A DNA stretch of 64,000 bases. It comes from Pantoea cypripedii. Lineage in GTDB: Bacteria; Pseudomonadota; Gammaproteobacteria; Enterobacterales; Enterobacteriaceae. Position numbers and translations under genes: made by a program. Location: the NCBI RefSeq assembly GCF_002095535.1, contig NZ_MLJI01000001.1, positions 3,576,801 to 3,640,800 on the forward strand, read 5' to 3'. Within the stretch, counting starts at the first letter, position 1, and every line of letters begins with the position of its first letter. Shown here piece by piece: positions 51,744 to 59,953 of the stretch. The notes beneath the pieces were generated by a model. It was not told the DNA's origin and ran no database searches. It saw only the letters and a program-made list of their open reading frames with translations.

Positions 51744-53070
51744 GCAATTTCTCGTTGAGAGGAGGAAAGGTTTTCGCTTCCAGCTGTACCTGTCTGCGGC
51801 CCAGCCACTGGCTGTTAACCAGCCAGATCAATGACAGCGGCAGCGCCAGCCAGATCAGCATGCCGCCACTCAGCCCGGCCGCCCCCATCGCCGCCCAGCT
51901 CCAGGCTCCGACCTGGTCACCGGCACGATAGACGGCGGTATCGATGACGTTCTTGGCTTTGTATTTATCTTCCCGTTGCAGCACCGTGAACAGCACCTCA
52001 CGCGCGGGCCGGGCAAAGGCGAAATTAGCCCCGCGGCGTAACACCGAGAACACCACAATCGACGCGGCCACCGGCCACAGGGACATGCTGGCAAAACCCA
52101 GCAGGGTGATCAGCGGCAGCAACCCTAACACCAGCTTTGTGCCGTAACGGGACATCAGGCGGCTGGTGACAAACAGCTGGGTTACCAGGGTCAGCACATT
52201 GACCACCAAATCGAGGGTGGCAAAGAACGCCGTACGATCGCTGTCATGCTGGAACAGATGGTGCACCAGCTCAGCCTGGCGGAAATAGATCAGGGTCGAG
52301 GTGACGGAATACAGCAACATATACAGGCAGATATTCAGCAAATAGGGAGACTGGAAAATACGCGCAATGCCGGAAAAGACGCCGCCGCCAAGGGGCTGTG
52401 TCTGCTGTGCGGCTGCATCTCCTTCCGCAAGATGGGTAAAGGTACTCAGGCGCTTCACGCAGGCCACCGCGCACTCCAGCAGCAGCGCGGCCAATACAAA
52501 CAGCCCAACGGTATTGAGACGGTGCACCAGCAGCGCGGTAATCGCCGATCCGAGGATAGCGCCCAGCGTGGCTCCGGCGGCCATCATGGCAAACAGGCGG
52601 CTGGCACGTTCGCGCGAGAAGATATCGGCCACCAGCGACCAGAACACCGAAACAACGTAGAGGTTGAACACCGAGAGCCAGACAAAAAATACCCGCCCCA
52701 GCCAGACCTGCATCGACGATGGCAGGGCAAACTTCAGCACGGCAAAGATGATGAGCTGGCTGATAAAAAACCGATACACCAGCGGGATAAAGCGCTTGCG
52801 TGGCAACGCACGCGATAACGCCGCAAAGGGAAGATTGAGGGCCAGGATAGCAATCAGCGTGGCGCTAAACAGCCACTGCAAATTATGCAGGCCCCCATCG
52901 ATACCGAAGGTGTCGCGAATCGGGCGCAGAACGTAATAGGCTGACAGCACACAAAAAATGTAGATCATGCACCAGATTAACGCCTGCACCTCTTCCGGCC
53001 TGACGGGGGTAAGACGGAGCCAGAAAGGCACCGCTGGCTGATGCTGAGGGTCCGTCTGTTGACTGCCCAT
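51724..53070 (-). CDS. MFS transporter of the ATP/ADP translocase-like (NTP/NDP exchange) type
   Basis: 448 residues, about 12 helices. N-terminal FWLRLTPVRPEEVQALIWCMIYIFCVLSAYYVLRPIRDTFGIDGG and VFFVWLSVFNLYVVSVFWSLVADIFSRERASRLFAMMAAGATLGAILGSAITALL are the hallmarks of the Tlc-like group. In the classical family, rickettsial and chlamydial members exchange ATP for ADP; free-living bacteria have related proteins with unknown cargo. Shares an operon with an aldo/keto reductase. A perfect inverted repeat matching the PadR-type site lies 48 bp upstream of the ATG. Confidence 0.82.
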   Translation of the reverse strand: MGSQQTDPQHQPAVPFWLRLTPVRPEEVQALIWCMIYIFCVLSAYYVLRPIRDTFGIDGGLHNLQWLFSATLIAILALNLPFAALSRALPRKRFIPLVYRFFISQLIIFAVLKFALPSSMQVWLGRVFFVWLSVFNLYVVSVFWSLVADIFSRERASRLFAMMAAGATLGAILGSAITALLVHRLNTVGLFVLAALLLECAVACVKRLSTFTHLAEGDAAAQQTQPLGGGVFSGIARIFQSPYLLNICLYMLLYSVTSTLIYFRQAELVHHLFQHDSDRTAFFATLDLVVNVLTLVTQLFVTSRLMSRYGTKLVLGLLPLITLLGFASMSLWPVAASIVVFSVLRRGANFAFARPAREVLFTVLQREDKYKAKNVIDTAVYRAGDQVGAWSWAAMGAAGLSGGMLIWLALPLSLIWLVNSQWLGRRQVQLEAKTFPPLNEKLHENSHS

Positions 53071-53117
53071 AAATGCTCCCGATGTTTTAATCGTTCCGTG
53101 ACGGCAAATGCCGACAA

Positions 53118-53140
53118 CTTACCTAGACAATCTAGGTAAG
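53118..53140. promoter_or_regulatory. PadR-type operator site 2
   Basis: CTTACCTAG (53118-53126) and CTAGGTAAG (53132-53140), a perfect 9-bp inverted repeat around ACAAT, upstream of the NTP/NDP transporter gene. The inner CCTAG-N5-CTAGG equals the site before padR. Confidence 0.75.
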
Positions 53141-53314
53141 TAGAATTGCGCTGTCAAGATGATGTGATCGACTTCACATTCGAAGGTAGAGAGAGCAAAG
53201 CGGGATAAAAAGGTGATCTGAACATTTATTTGCTAAGAATAACTTTTTGAAAATATTCAACGTTCTATTTTATTTCCTTCCTGATATTTCCCTGACTCAC
53301 TCAATAGCGTAGCC

Positions 53315-54622
53315 ATGAAAATAAAATTATCCGTTATGCCCGTATGTTTAAGCATTCTCTTCTCATTCGGCACCGAGGCTGCGGTGCGACTCTGCCAGCC
53401 CCAGCATGCTGAGAACGCCACCCAGGCCATTCAGCAGGCGATTGATCATTGTTCGCAGGCAGGCGGGGGCAAAGTGGTGCTTTCTGCCGGGGTATGGCAC
53501 AGCGGCCCGTTATTACTGAAGGATAATGTGGAGTTATATCTGGCCGCAGGCAGCCGGTTAGCCGCCAGTTATCAGGGCAATCTGTTCAGACCGGGTTTTA
53601 TTTCGCAACCCGCACACGATGGCGAAGCCTTTATTCTGGCGAAGGATGCCCACAACGTCGCCATTACCGGGCCTGGCGTGGTTGACGGCCAGGGAGAGCA
53701 ACAATGGTCACTGGCGACCACCGCACGCAACCATCTGAAACAAGGGGATACGGCGTGGTTTACCCAACACTATCCGGGCATTCCCCCAGCCAATGGTATG
53801 CCCCGCCCGTGGCTGATTGAATTCTCCCATGTGACACAGGGCCGCATCGCCAACCTTGGTATTGAAAACTCACCGATGTGGAATCTGGTGATACGTGACA
53901 GTAAAAATATCGATGTCGCCAATAGCACCATCACCAATCCGCCCGATTCACCCAATACCGACGGCGTCGATGTTATTTCCTCGCACGCGGTCAGGCTGCA
54001 TCAGCTGAATATCTCCACCGGTGACGACGATATCTCGATTAAATCCGGGCTGGCAAAACGCACCGATAATGCAGCCAGCAGCGATATCACCATTGACCAT
54101 ATTCAGTCTGAAGATGGACACGGCATCTCAATTGGCAGTGAAACCATCAACGGTATTGGCAAAGTCACCCTGCATGATCTGAACTTCAACGGCACCGAAA
54201 ATGGCGTGCGCATTAAATCCGGACGCGATCGTGGCGCGAATATTGGCCCGATTCTGATGCGCGATGTCACCATGCAACAGGTCAAAACCCCGCTGGTGAT
54301 TACCGACAGCTATGGTGGCAACGGCGGTTACCCGGCTGACAGCATCAGCCCGATTGCCACGCAGCCACTGACGGCGACCACGCCGAGAATTCACGATGTG
54401 ACGATTGAGAATCTGCAAGCCAGCGGTGCGCACAATGCCGGGATCATCAGTGGATTACCGGAAGCGCCGCTGAAAAATATCCACCTGACCTCAATCCATA
54501 TCGCCGCAGTAACCGGTCTGCAAAGCCGTTACGTGTCAGGCACGCAAAAGCAGGTGGACATCCATGCCACGCACGGTCAATCTCAGTTATCCGGACCGGA
54601 CACTCAGTGGGTAACCAGGTAA
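53315..54622 (+). CDS. Polygalacturonase, glycoside hydrolase family 28
   Basis: 435 residues. Signal peptide about 1-22 (KLSVMPVCLSILFSFGTEA). Parallel beta-helix with all GH28 active-site motifs: NTDGVD, GDDDIS, DGHGISIGS, and GVRIKSG. It cleaves alpha-1,4-galacturonan of pectin; endo or exo cannot be told by eye. A polygalacturonase is a plant-associated trait and the clearest plant-wall enzyme here. The ribosome site is weak. The LysR gene starts two bases after its stop. Confidence 0.93.
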   Translation: MKIKLSVMPVCLSILFSFGTEAAVRLCQPQHAENATQAIQQAIDHCSQAGGGKVVLSAGVWHSGPLLLKDNVELYLAAGSRLAASYQGNLFRPGFISQPAHDGEAFILAKDAHNVAITGPGVVDGQGEQQWSLATTARNHLKQGDTAWFTQHYPGIPPANGMPRPWLIEFSHVTQGRIANLGIENSPMWNLVIRDSKNIDVANSTITNPPDSPNTDGVDVISSHAVRLHQLNISTGDDDISIKSGLAKRTDNAASSDITIDHIQSEDGHGISIGSETINGIGKVTLHDLNFNGTENGVRIKSGRDRGANIGPILMRDVTMQQVKTPLVITDSYGGNGGYPADSISPIATQPLTATTPRIHDVTIENLQASGAHNAGIISGLPEAPLKNIHLTSIHIAAVTGLQSRYVSGTQKQVDIHATHGQSQLSGPDTQWVTR

Positions 54623-54623
54623 C

Positions 54624-55526
54624 ATGCGTGCGAATATGTTTGAGTATATGGATATCTTCATCCAGGTGGTTGAACAAGGCAGCTTCACCAAAGCGGCCGA
54701 TGTGCTCCAGCTGCATCGCCCGGCAGTCAGCAAGGCGATTCAGCAGCTGGAGGACGAACTGGGTACCAAACTCATTCATCGCACCACGCGCAAACTGAGC
54801 GTAACCGCCGAAGGGGAGGCGTTCTACCAGCGCGCCCGGCAATTAATGGCCGAAGTGGGCGATATGATGGCCAGCTTCTCGCCCACCCTGCCGCCGCGCG
54901 GTCGTTTATTGCTGGATGTACCGCTGTCACTGGCACACTGCCTGCTGATCCCCAACCTCGCCGCATTCCGGGCGCTCTACCCGGAGATTGAAGTAGTGCT
55001 GCTGTCGTCCGATAAAAAGACCGATCTGATCGCCGAAGGGGTGGATTGCCTGGTCAGGATCGGTCATTTAGCGGATTCCAGCTTTATCTCACGCCGCTTA
55101 GGCGACATACGTATGGTCACCTGCGCCGCGCCTGCCTATATCGAAAAACACGGCATCCCCGCAACACCAGATGACCTGCAAAATCATCAGGCGGTGAACT
55201 TTTTCAGTGAACATAGCCGCGAAGTGATGGACTGGAAGTTTTATGTGGATGGCGTGATGATCTCGCGCCGGGCAGGCAGCAGCGTGCTGGTGGATAACTC
55301 AGATATTTTGCTGTCCTGCGGGCTGGCGGGTCTCGGTATTATTCAGGCGACCCGGAACGCCCTGGCGCCGCATATCCAGGCCGGGCGTCTGGTAGAGGTG
55401 TTAACCGATTATCCTCCGGTCGCCAAACCGGTGTCAGTGCTCTACCCGGACCGGCGCTATCTTGCCCCTAAGGTGCGCGTGTTTATTGACTGGTTCAGTG
55501 AGGTTTTTAGCCAGCACCCGCATTAA
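54624..55526 (+). CDS. LysR-family transcriptional regulator
   Basis: 300 residues; ATG 54624 with AGGT upstream (54636 is an alternative). HTH GSFTKAADVLQLHRPAVSKAIQQLEDELGTKLIHR and the CrgA/DsdC-like effector domain (LLLDVPLSLAHCLLIPNLAAFRALYPEIEVVLLSSDK). It begins two bases after the polygalacturonase stop, so it is probably cotranscribed, and precedes an MDR oxidoreductase and MBL hydrolase that it may control. Confidence 0.85.
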   Translation: MRANMFEYMDIFIQVVEQGSFTKAADVLQLHRPAVSKAIQQLEDELGTKLIHRTTRKLSVTAEGEAFYQRARQLMAEVGDMMASFSPTLPPRGRLLLDVPLSLAHCLLIPNLAAFRALYPEIEVVLLSSDKKTDLIAEGVDCLVRIGHLADSSFISRRLGDIRMVTCAAPAYIEKHGIPATPDDLQNHQAVNFFSEHSREVMDWKFYVDGVMISRRAGSSVLVDNSDILLSCGLAGLGIIQATRNALAPHIQAGRLVEVLTDYPPVAKPVSVLYPDRRYLAPKVRVFIDWFSEVFSQHPH

Positions 55527-55656
55527 ATGCGCCACCATTGTTACTGCATCAGTAACACTGAAGTTCCCCGGCGTTTATTTTTCGCCCGACGTGAACAACG
55601 TAGTCTGTAAACAGATGAATCAGGCATCTCGCCTGATTACCCAAAGAGATCTGCAC

Positions 55657-56649
55657 ATGACTAAAGTTGTTGTTTTCAACCGCACTGGCGGCCCGGAAGT
55701 GCTGGAAATTATTGATGTTAACGTCGCGGCTCCGGCCGCAGGCGAAGTTCAGATTCAGGTGCAGGCCATCGGTCTGAACCGCGCCGAAATCATGTATCGC
55801 ACCGGCCAGTACGTGATTGAGCCTGAGTTTCCGGCACGCCTTGGCTATGAAGCCGCGGGCATCGTGGCGGCGGTGGGTAGCGACGTGACGGATTTCGCGC
55901 CGGGCGATAAAGTCAGCGTCATCCCCTCCTTTATGTTTAACCAGTACGCCATGTATGGCGAGGTGGTGAACGCGCCGGTTCACGCCGTGGTTAAACATCC
56001 CGAGAACCTTTCATTCAACGCAGCGGCGGCAAGCTGGATGATGTATGTCACCGCGTTTGGCGCGCTGATCGAATATGGCAACCTCAAAGCCGGTGAGCAT
56101 GTGGTGATCCGCGCCGCCTCCAGCAGCGTAGGATTGGCCGCCATTCAGATCGCCAATATGGTGGGAGCGATCCCCATCGCCCAGACTCGCACCAGCGAAA
56201 AACGGGAGCTACTGATGCAGGCGGGAGCCGCCGCCGTCATCGCCACCGACGAACAGGATATGGAAGAAGCGATTCATCACGCCAGCGCTCATCAGGGCAT
56301 CAATATTGTGTTCGACCCAGTGGGCGGGCCTGATGTTGCCAGGCTGACGCGTGTGATGGCGAAAAATGGACTCTATTTCCAGTATGGCGCGCTGGATAGC
56401 CGCAATTTGCAGGTGCCGGTATTTGATATTCTCGGCAAGCATTTGACCCTGCGCGGCTACGAACTCTTCGAAATCACCACCGATGCAGAAAAAATGGCGC
56501 GGGCTAAAGCCTTCGTGACAGCGGGGCTGCGCTCCGGCCAGCTGCATCCGGTTATTGATAAAACCTTCCCGCTCGACCAGATTGCCGACGCGCAGCGTTA
56601 TATGGAATCCAATGGTCAGGTGGGCAAAATTGTCGTCACGATAGCGTAA
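55657..56649 (+). CDS. MDR-family zinc-dependent-type alcohol dehydrogenase/quinone reductase
   Basis: 330 residues from ATG 55657 (MTKVVVFNRTGGPEVLEII); the frame is open from 55462 but overlaps the LysR gene. Domains: GroES-like (QVQAIGLNRAEIMYRTGQY, RLGYEAAGIVAAVGSDV) and Rossmann (VIRAASSSVGLAAIQIANMVGA). Zinc ligands of classical alcohol dehydrogenases are absent, so it is quinone-oxidoreductase-like. Twelve bp separate its stop from the MBL gene start. Confidence 0.87.
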   Translation: MTKVVVFNRTGGPEVLEIIDVNVAAPAAGEVQIQVQAIGLNRAEIMYRTGQYVIEPEFPARLGYEAAGIVAAVGSDVTDFAPGDKVSVIPSFMFNQYAMYGEVVNAPVHAVVKHPENLSFNAAAASWMMYVTAFGALIEYGNLKAGEHVVIRAASSSVGLAAIQIANMVGAIPIAQTRTSEKRELLMQAGAAAVIATDEQDMEEAIHHASAHQGINIVFDPVGGPDVARLTRVMAKNGLYFQYGALDSRNLQVPVFDILGKHLTLRGYELFEITTDAEKMARAKAFVTAGLRSGQLHPVIDKTFPLDQIADAQRYMESNGQVGKIVVTIA

Positions 56650-56661
56650 ATGGAGCAGCAT

Positions 56662-57537
56662 ATGACTTTTCAACCCGGCTGGCAGGCACCCGCCATCAAT
56701 CGTAAAAAAATCGGTGACATGATCGTCACCATGCTGAGCGATGGCTTTCTGGATGTTTCCTTTGAGTTGCTGTCAGGCATCGACGGTTCGCGCGCCGAAG
56801 CCTTGTTGCAGCGCCGTGGCGCGCCGATCGCCCCACGGATTAACATTAACGTTTACGTGGTCCAGACAGCGGATCGCACCATTCTGATCGACAGCGGTGC
56901 TGGAGGGATTAAAGGCTGGGGTGGACGGTTACCGGTGGCACTGGCGGCGGCAGGCATTGACCCGTTGCAGATTGACACCATTTTGCTGACCCACTGCCAC
57001 CCCGATCATATCGGCGGGCTGGCCGGTCCGTTGCAGACTCCGCTGTTCCGCAACGTGCAGCAGCTTTTTATTCATGAGAAGGAGCTGGCATTCTGGCGCG
57101 ATGAAACCATTGCGGCCAGCGCACCCGATAGCTTCCGTCCCTACTTTGAACTGGCGAAAAACGCCTTTAACGCGTATGGCCAGCAGCTGGTACCCTTCCG
57201 TGAAGAAGCCATTCTGCCAGGTATCCAGGCGGTGCCGTTGTTTGGTCATACCCCCGGTCATACCGGCTATCTGCTGGGTGACGAGCATGACTCGCTGCTA
57301 ATCTGGGGTGACATCGTGCATTTCCCGCATATCCAGGTCACACAGCCGGAAGTGACCATCGCCTTCGACAGCGACCCGGTAGCAGCGGCGCAAATCCGCG
57401 GCAAACTGCTGGATCGCGCGGCCAGCGATAATCTTGCCGTCAGCGGCATGCACTTCAATCTGCCAACCACCGGGAAGGTGGTTCGGGAAGGGAATGGTTT
57501 TGCGCTGAATTACGATTTGTGGTCGCCGGTGCTGTGA
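56662..57537 (+). CDS. MBL-fold metallo-hydrolase
   Basis: 291 residues from ATG 56662 (GGAG six bases upstream; ATG 56650 also in frame). Metal motif THCHPDHIGG (about 114-123), plus Asp in LIDSGAGG, His in PLFGHTPGHTGY, and Asp in WGDIVH, giving a full binuclear metal set. Possible lactonase or thioesterase-like activity; similar proteins include AttM/AHL lactonase-like and N-acyl homoserine-like hydrolases, but I do not claim that. Followed by a terminator shared with the tRNA-Phe fragment. Confidence 0.85.
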   Translation: MTFQPGWQAPAINRKKIGDMIVTMLSDGFLDVSFELLSGIDGSRAEALLQRRGAPIAPRININVYVVQTADRTILIDSGAGGIKGWGGRLPVALAAAGIDPLQIDTILLTHCHPDHIGGLAGPLQTPLFRNVQQLFIHEKELAFWRDETIAASAPDSFRPYFELAKNAFNAYGQQLVPFREEAILPGIQAVPLFGHTPGHTGYLLGDEHDSLLIWGDIVHFPHIQVTQPEVTIAFDSDPVAAAQIRGKLLDRAASDNLAVSGMHFNLPTTGKVVREGNGFALNYDLWSPVL

Positions 57538-57562
57538 AACGGCGCTATGCGCCCCAAACGCA

Positions 57563-57588
57563 AAAACCCAGCCATAAGGCTGGGTTTT
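57563..57588. terminator. Bidirectional terminator
   Basis: AAAACCCAGCC (57563-57573) and GGCTGGGTTTT (57578-57588) form an 11-bp stem around ATAA. It ends the MBL gene on the plus strand and, on the minus strand, the tRNA-Phe gene whose 3' end lies at 57597. Confidence 0.92.
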
Positions 57589-57596
57589 CTGAATTT

Positions 57597-57646
57597 TGGT
57601 GCCCGAACCCGGAATCGAACCAGGGACACGGGGATTTTCAATCCCC
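57597..57646 (-). mobile_element. attachment site: 3' fragment of tRNA-Phe
   Basis: On the minus strand these 50 bases read as the 3' part of tRNA-Phe: anticodon stem-loop GGGGATTGAAAATCCCC (GAA anticodon), T arm GGTTCGATTCC and acceptor end with CCA. Identity to tRNA-Phe stops at the 5' side of the anticodon stem, after which unrelated sequence begins. This is what is left at one border when an element integrates into a tRNA 3' end; the intact tRNA gene should lie at the far border, outside the window. SPI-7 and PAPI-1-type elements use such tRNA sites. Confidence 0.85.
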
Positions 57647-57711
57647 GAGCTTTTGGAAAGCAGTGAAGTGAGCAAACGTTCTCATCTGAATAATGTTATT
57701 CAGGTGACGAA

Positions 57712-58596
57712 ATGCATTCAAAAACGAAAGTTGTTCCTGTAGTTTCTACCAAAGGTGGCGAGGGGAAATCAACCCAGGCCGCTAATCTCGGTGGCTTTCT
57801 CGCCGATGCAGGCATAAAAACCCTCATTATTGACGGCGACCACGCCCAGCCTACGGCCAGCAGTATCTATCCCTTAGCATACGAAGCACCCTGTGGCCTC
57901 TACGAACTGCTCATGCAGACCGTGGATCTCTCACGGGCCGAAAACATTATTTCCCACACCGAGATCGATAATCTTGACGTCATCGTCTCCAACGATCCGC
58001 GAAACCTTTTACCTACCTACATGCTCAATGTTGCTGACGGACGCGTACGCCTTCGCAACGCACTGTCAAATCCGGTGTTTAGCCAGTATGACGTCATCCT
58101 GATTGATTCTCAGGGATCACGCTCAGTGATGTCGGAACTGATTATTCTGGCCGCGACAGGCGAAATGATTGGAATGGTCAAACCTGTACTGCCTGACGTG
58201 CGTGAGTTCATGCGCGGCACCGTTGCTCTGATGGAAGAGCTGCTTCCGTACATGGCTTTTGGCATCAATCTTCCACGCATTCGCATGTTGGTTAACTGCA
58301 TGGATTACACGCTTCTGGCTAAGACGACCGTTGAACAGGCCGAGAGCATCATCATGAGCGGTGATTACAGTCAGCATGCGGATAAGATCGCTATCGATAT
58401 GCTTCAGACCCGCATTTATGACCTGGACGTTTACAAGCAGGGACATGCAACCGGTCTGCCCGTGCACCGCCTTGAGAAGAAAACCAGTCGTAAAAGCGAT
58501 TCTGCATTTGAGTCCATGCACAGCCTTGCCTGCGAGCTGTTTCCTGAATGGGTGAACCTTTTCGATGCGTTGGCAAAGGGAGGTGAGCATGTTTGA
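57712..58596 (+). CDS. ParA/Soj-family partition ATPase of the island
   Basis: 294 residues. Deviant Walker A KGGEGKST (14-21) with lysine at the start as in ParA/MinD proteins, followed by IIDGDHAQPTAS and VILIDSQGS (Walker B region, about 124-132). It likely helps maintain the excised circular form, as Soj does in PAPI-1. First gene of the island; its last codons overlap the dnaB-like start (ATG inside GAGCATGTTTGA). Confidence 0.88.
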   Translation: MHSKTKVVPVVSTKGGEGKSTQAANLGGFLADAGIKTLIIDGDHAQPTASSIYPLAYEAPCGLYELLMQTVDLSRAENIISHTEIDNLDVIVSNDPRNLLPTYMLNVADGRVRLRNALSNPVFSQYDVILIDSQGSRSVMSELIILAATGEMIGMVKPVLPDVREFMRGTVALMEELLPYMAFGINLPRIRMLVNCMDYTLLAKTTVEQAESIIMSGDYSQHADKIAIDMLQTRIYDLDVYKQGHATGLPVHRLEKKTSRKSDSAFESMHSLACELFPEWVNLFDALAKGGEHV

Positions 58597-59953
58597 CGAC
58601 CGCAAAAATATTCCGGGGATTTATTCACCTGATGCTGAACAGTCTGTCATCGGGGGTCTGATGCTGGATAATGATCGCTGGGATGAAGTTGCACTTCGTC
58701 TGAGCGCTGATGACTTTTTCCACAGAATTCATAAGTCCCTCTTTCAGGAAATGACCCGTCTGGTTGCGGCCGGAAAACCACTTGACCTGATTACCCTTGC
58801 CGAAAGTATTGAGAGTCGCGGTAAAGATGCTCTTGATCAACTGGGTGGTTTTGCCTACCTGGCTGAGCTCAGTAAAAACACGCCAAGCGCGGCCAACATC
58901 GTTGCTTACTGTGAAATTGTGGTCAAAAACAGCCGGGCGAGACAGCTGGCTTCAATTGGTGCTGAAATAACCGAATCAGTCAGGACGCCCGGCACTGATA
59001 TTGACAAGGTGATGGAGACAGCCGAACAGAAAATTACCCGACTGGCAGAGCGTGGTGAGCCGGAACAAGGGGTGACTCTGCTTGCAGGGATGGAAAGACT
59101 GTTGCCAGAGCTGGAGCGGCGCTGCAGTGTCCCTGACGGTATCACCGGCACGCCTACCGGTTTTGATGAGTTTGACGCCATGACCAGTGGCCTGCAGGCA
59201 GGTGACCTGGTCCTTATTGCTGCCCGCCCTTCGATGGGAAAAACGGCGTTTCTCATCAGCCTGCTAATGAATTCATTGCTGAAAAAACCAGGTTTAAAGG
59301 GACAATTTTACAGTCTGGAACAGCCCACAGATCAGATTCTGATGCGTATGCTCGCTTCGCTCGGCAGCATAGACCTCACCCATCTCAAAAGTGGTCTGAT
59401 GGATGATGAGGACTGGGCTCGCACCTCAAACGCAGCAGCATTGCTGATGGGAGAACTCAACGACAGTCTCATCATAGATGATACCGGCTCCCTGACACCG
59501 GCGATGCTGCGTATCCGCGCCCGGCGCAATGCCCGCCGCTATGGCCACCCGTCGATCATCGGGCTTGATTACCTGCAACTGATGCGCTGCCCGGATCAGG
59601 AGAACCGCACTCAGGAGATATCTGAAATCTCACGGTCACTCAAAGCGCTGGCCAAAGAGATGGGGTGTCCGGTGGTGGCACTGTCACAGCTGAACCGCCA
59701 GCTGGAAAGCCGTGCTGACAAACGTCCGAACAATGGTGATCTGCGTGATTCCGGTGCGCTGGAGCAGGATGCCGACGTTATCGTCTTTATTTATCGCGAT
59801 GAGGTCTATCACGAAAACACTGAGGATAAGGGTATTGCTGAAATCATCATCAGCAAACAGCGGCAGGGACCCACGGGGACGATCCGCCTGCAGTATGAAG
59901 GCCGCCACACCCGTTTTTCTGACCTCACGGGGCGGTCAGGGAGGTACGCATGA
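58589..59953 (+). CDS. Replicative DNA helicase, DnaB-like, of the island
   Basis: 454 residues from ATG 58589 (MFDDRKN). N-terminal DnaB domain (SPDAEQSVIGGLMLDNDRWDEVALRLSADDFFHRIHKSLF, about 13-52) and RecA-like ATPase: TGFDEFDAMTSGLQAGDLVLIAARPSMGKTAF with Walker A ARPSMGKTA (about 212-220), Walker B IGLDYLQLM near 325, and DLRDSGALEQDADVIVFIYRDEVY. A standard length for DnaB-type helicases. It unwinds DNA for element replication. Overlaps parA and parB by a few bases. Confidence 0.93.
   Translation: MFDDRKNIPGIYSPDAEQSVIGGLMLDNDRWDEVALRLSADDFFHRIHKSLFQEMTRLVAAGKPLDLITLAESIESRGKDALDQLGGFAYLAELSKNTPSAANIVAYCEIVVKNSRARQLASIGAEITESVRTPGTDIDKVMETAEQKITRLAERGEPEQGVTLLAGMERLLPELERRCSVPDGITGTPTGFDEFDAMTSGLQAGDLVLIAARPSMGKTAFLISLLMNSLLKKPGLKGQFYSLEQPTDQILMRMLASLGSIDLTHLKSGLMDDEDWARTSNAAALLMGELNDSLIIDDTGSLTPAMLRIRARRNARRYGHPSIIGLDYLQLMRCPDQENRTQEISEISRSLKALAKEMGCPVVALSQLNRQLESRADKRPNNGDLRDSGALEQDADVIVFIYRDEVYHENTEDKGIAEIIISKQRQGPTGTIRLQYEGRHTRFSDLTGRSGRYA

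Noticed and set aside
53315..54622. Pectate lyase
   Set aside because: The NTDG, DD, GHG and RIK motifs define GH28 hydrolases, not lyases.
57597..57672. Intact tRNA-Phe gene
   Set aside because: Only the 3' 50 bases match; the D arm and 5' acceptor strand are missing.
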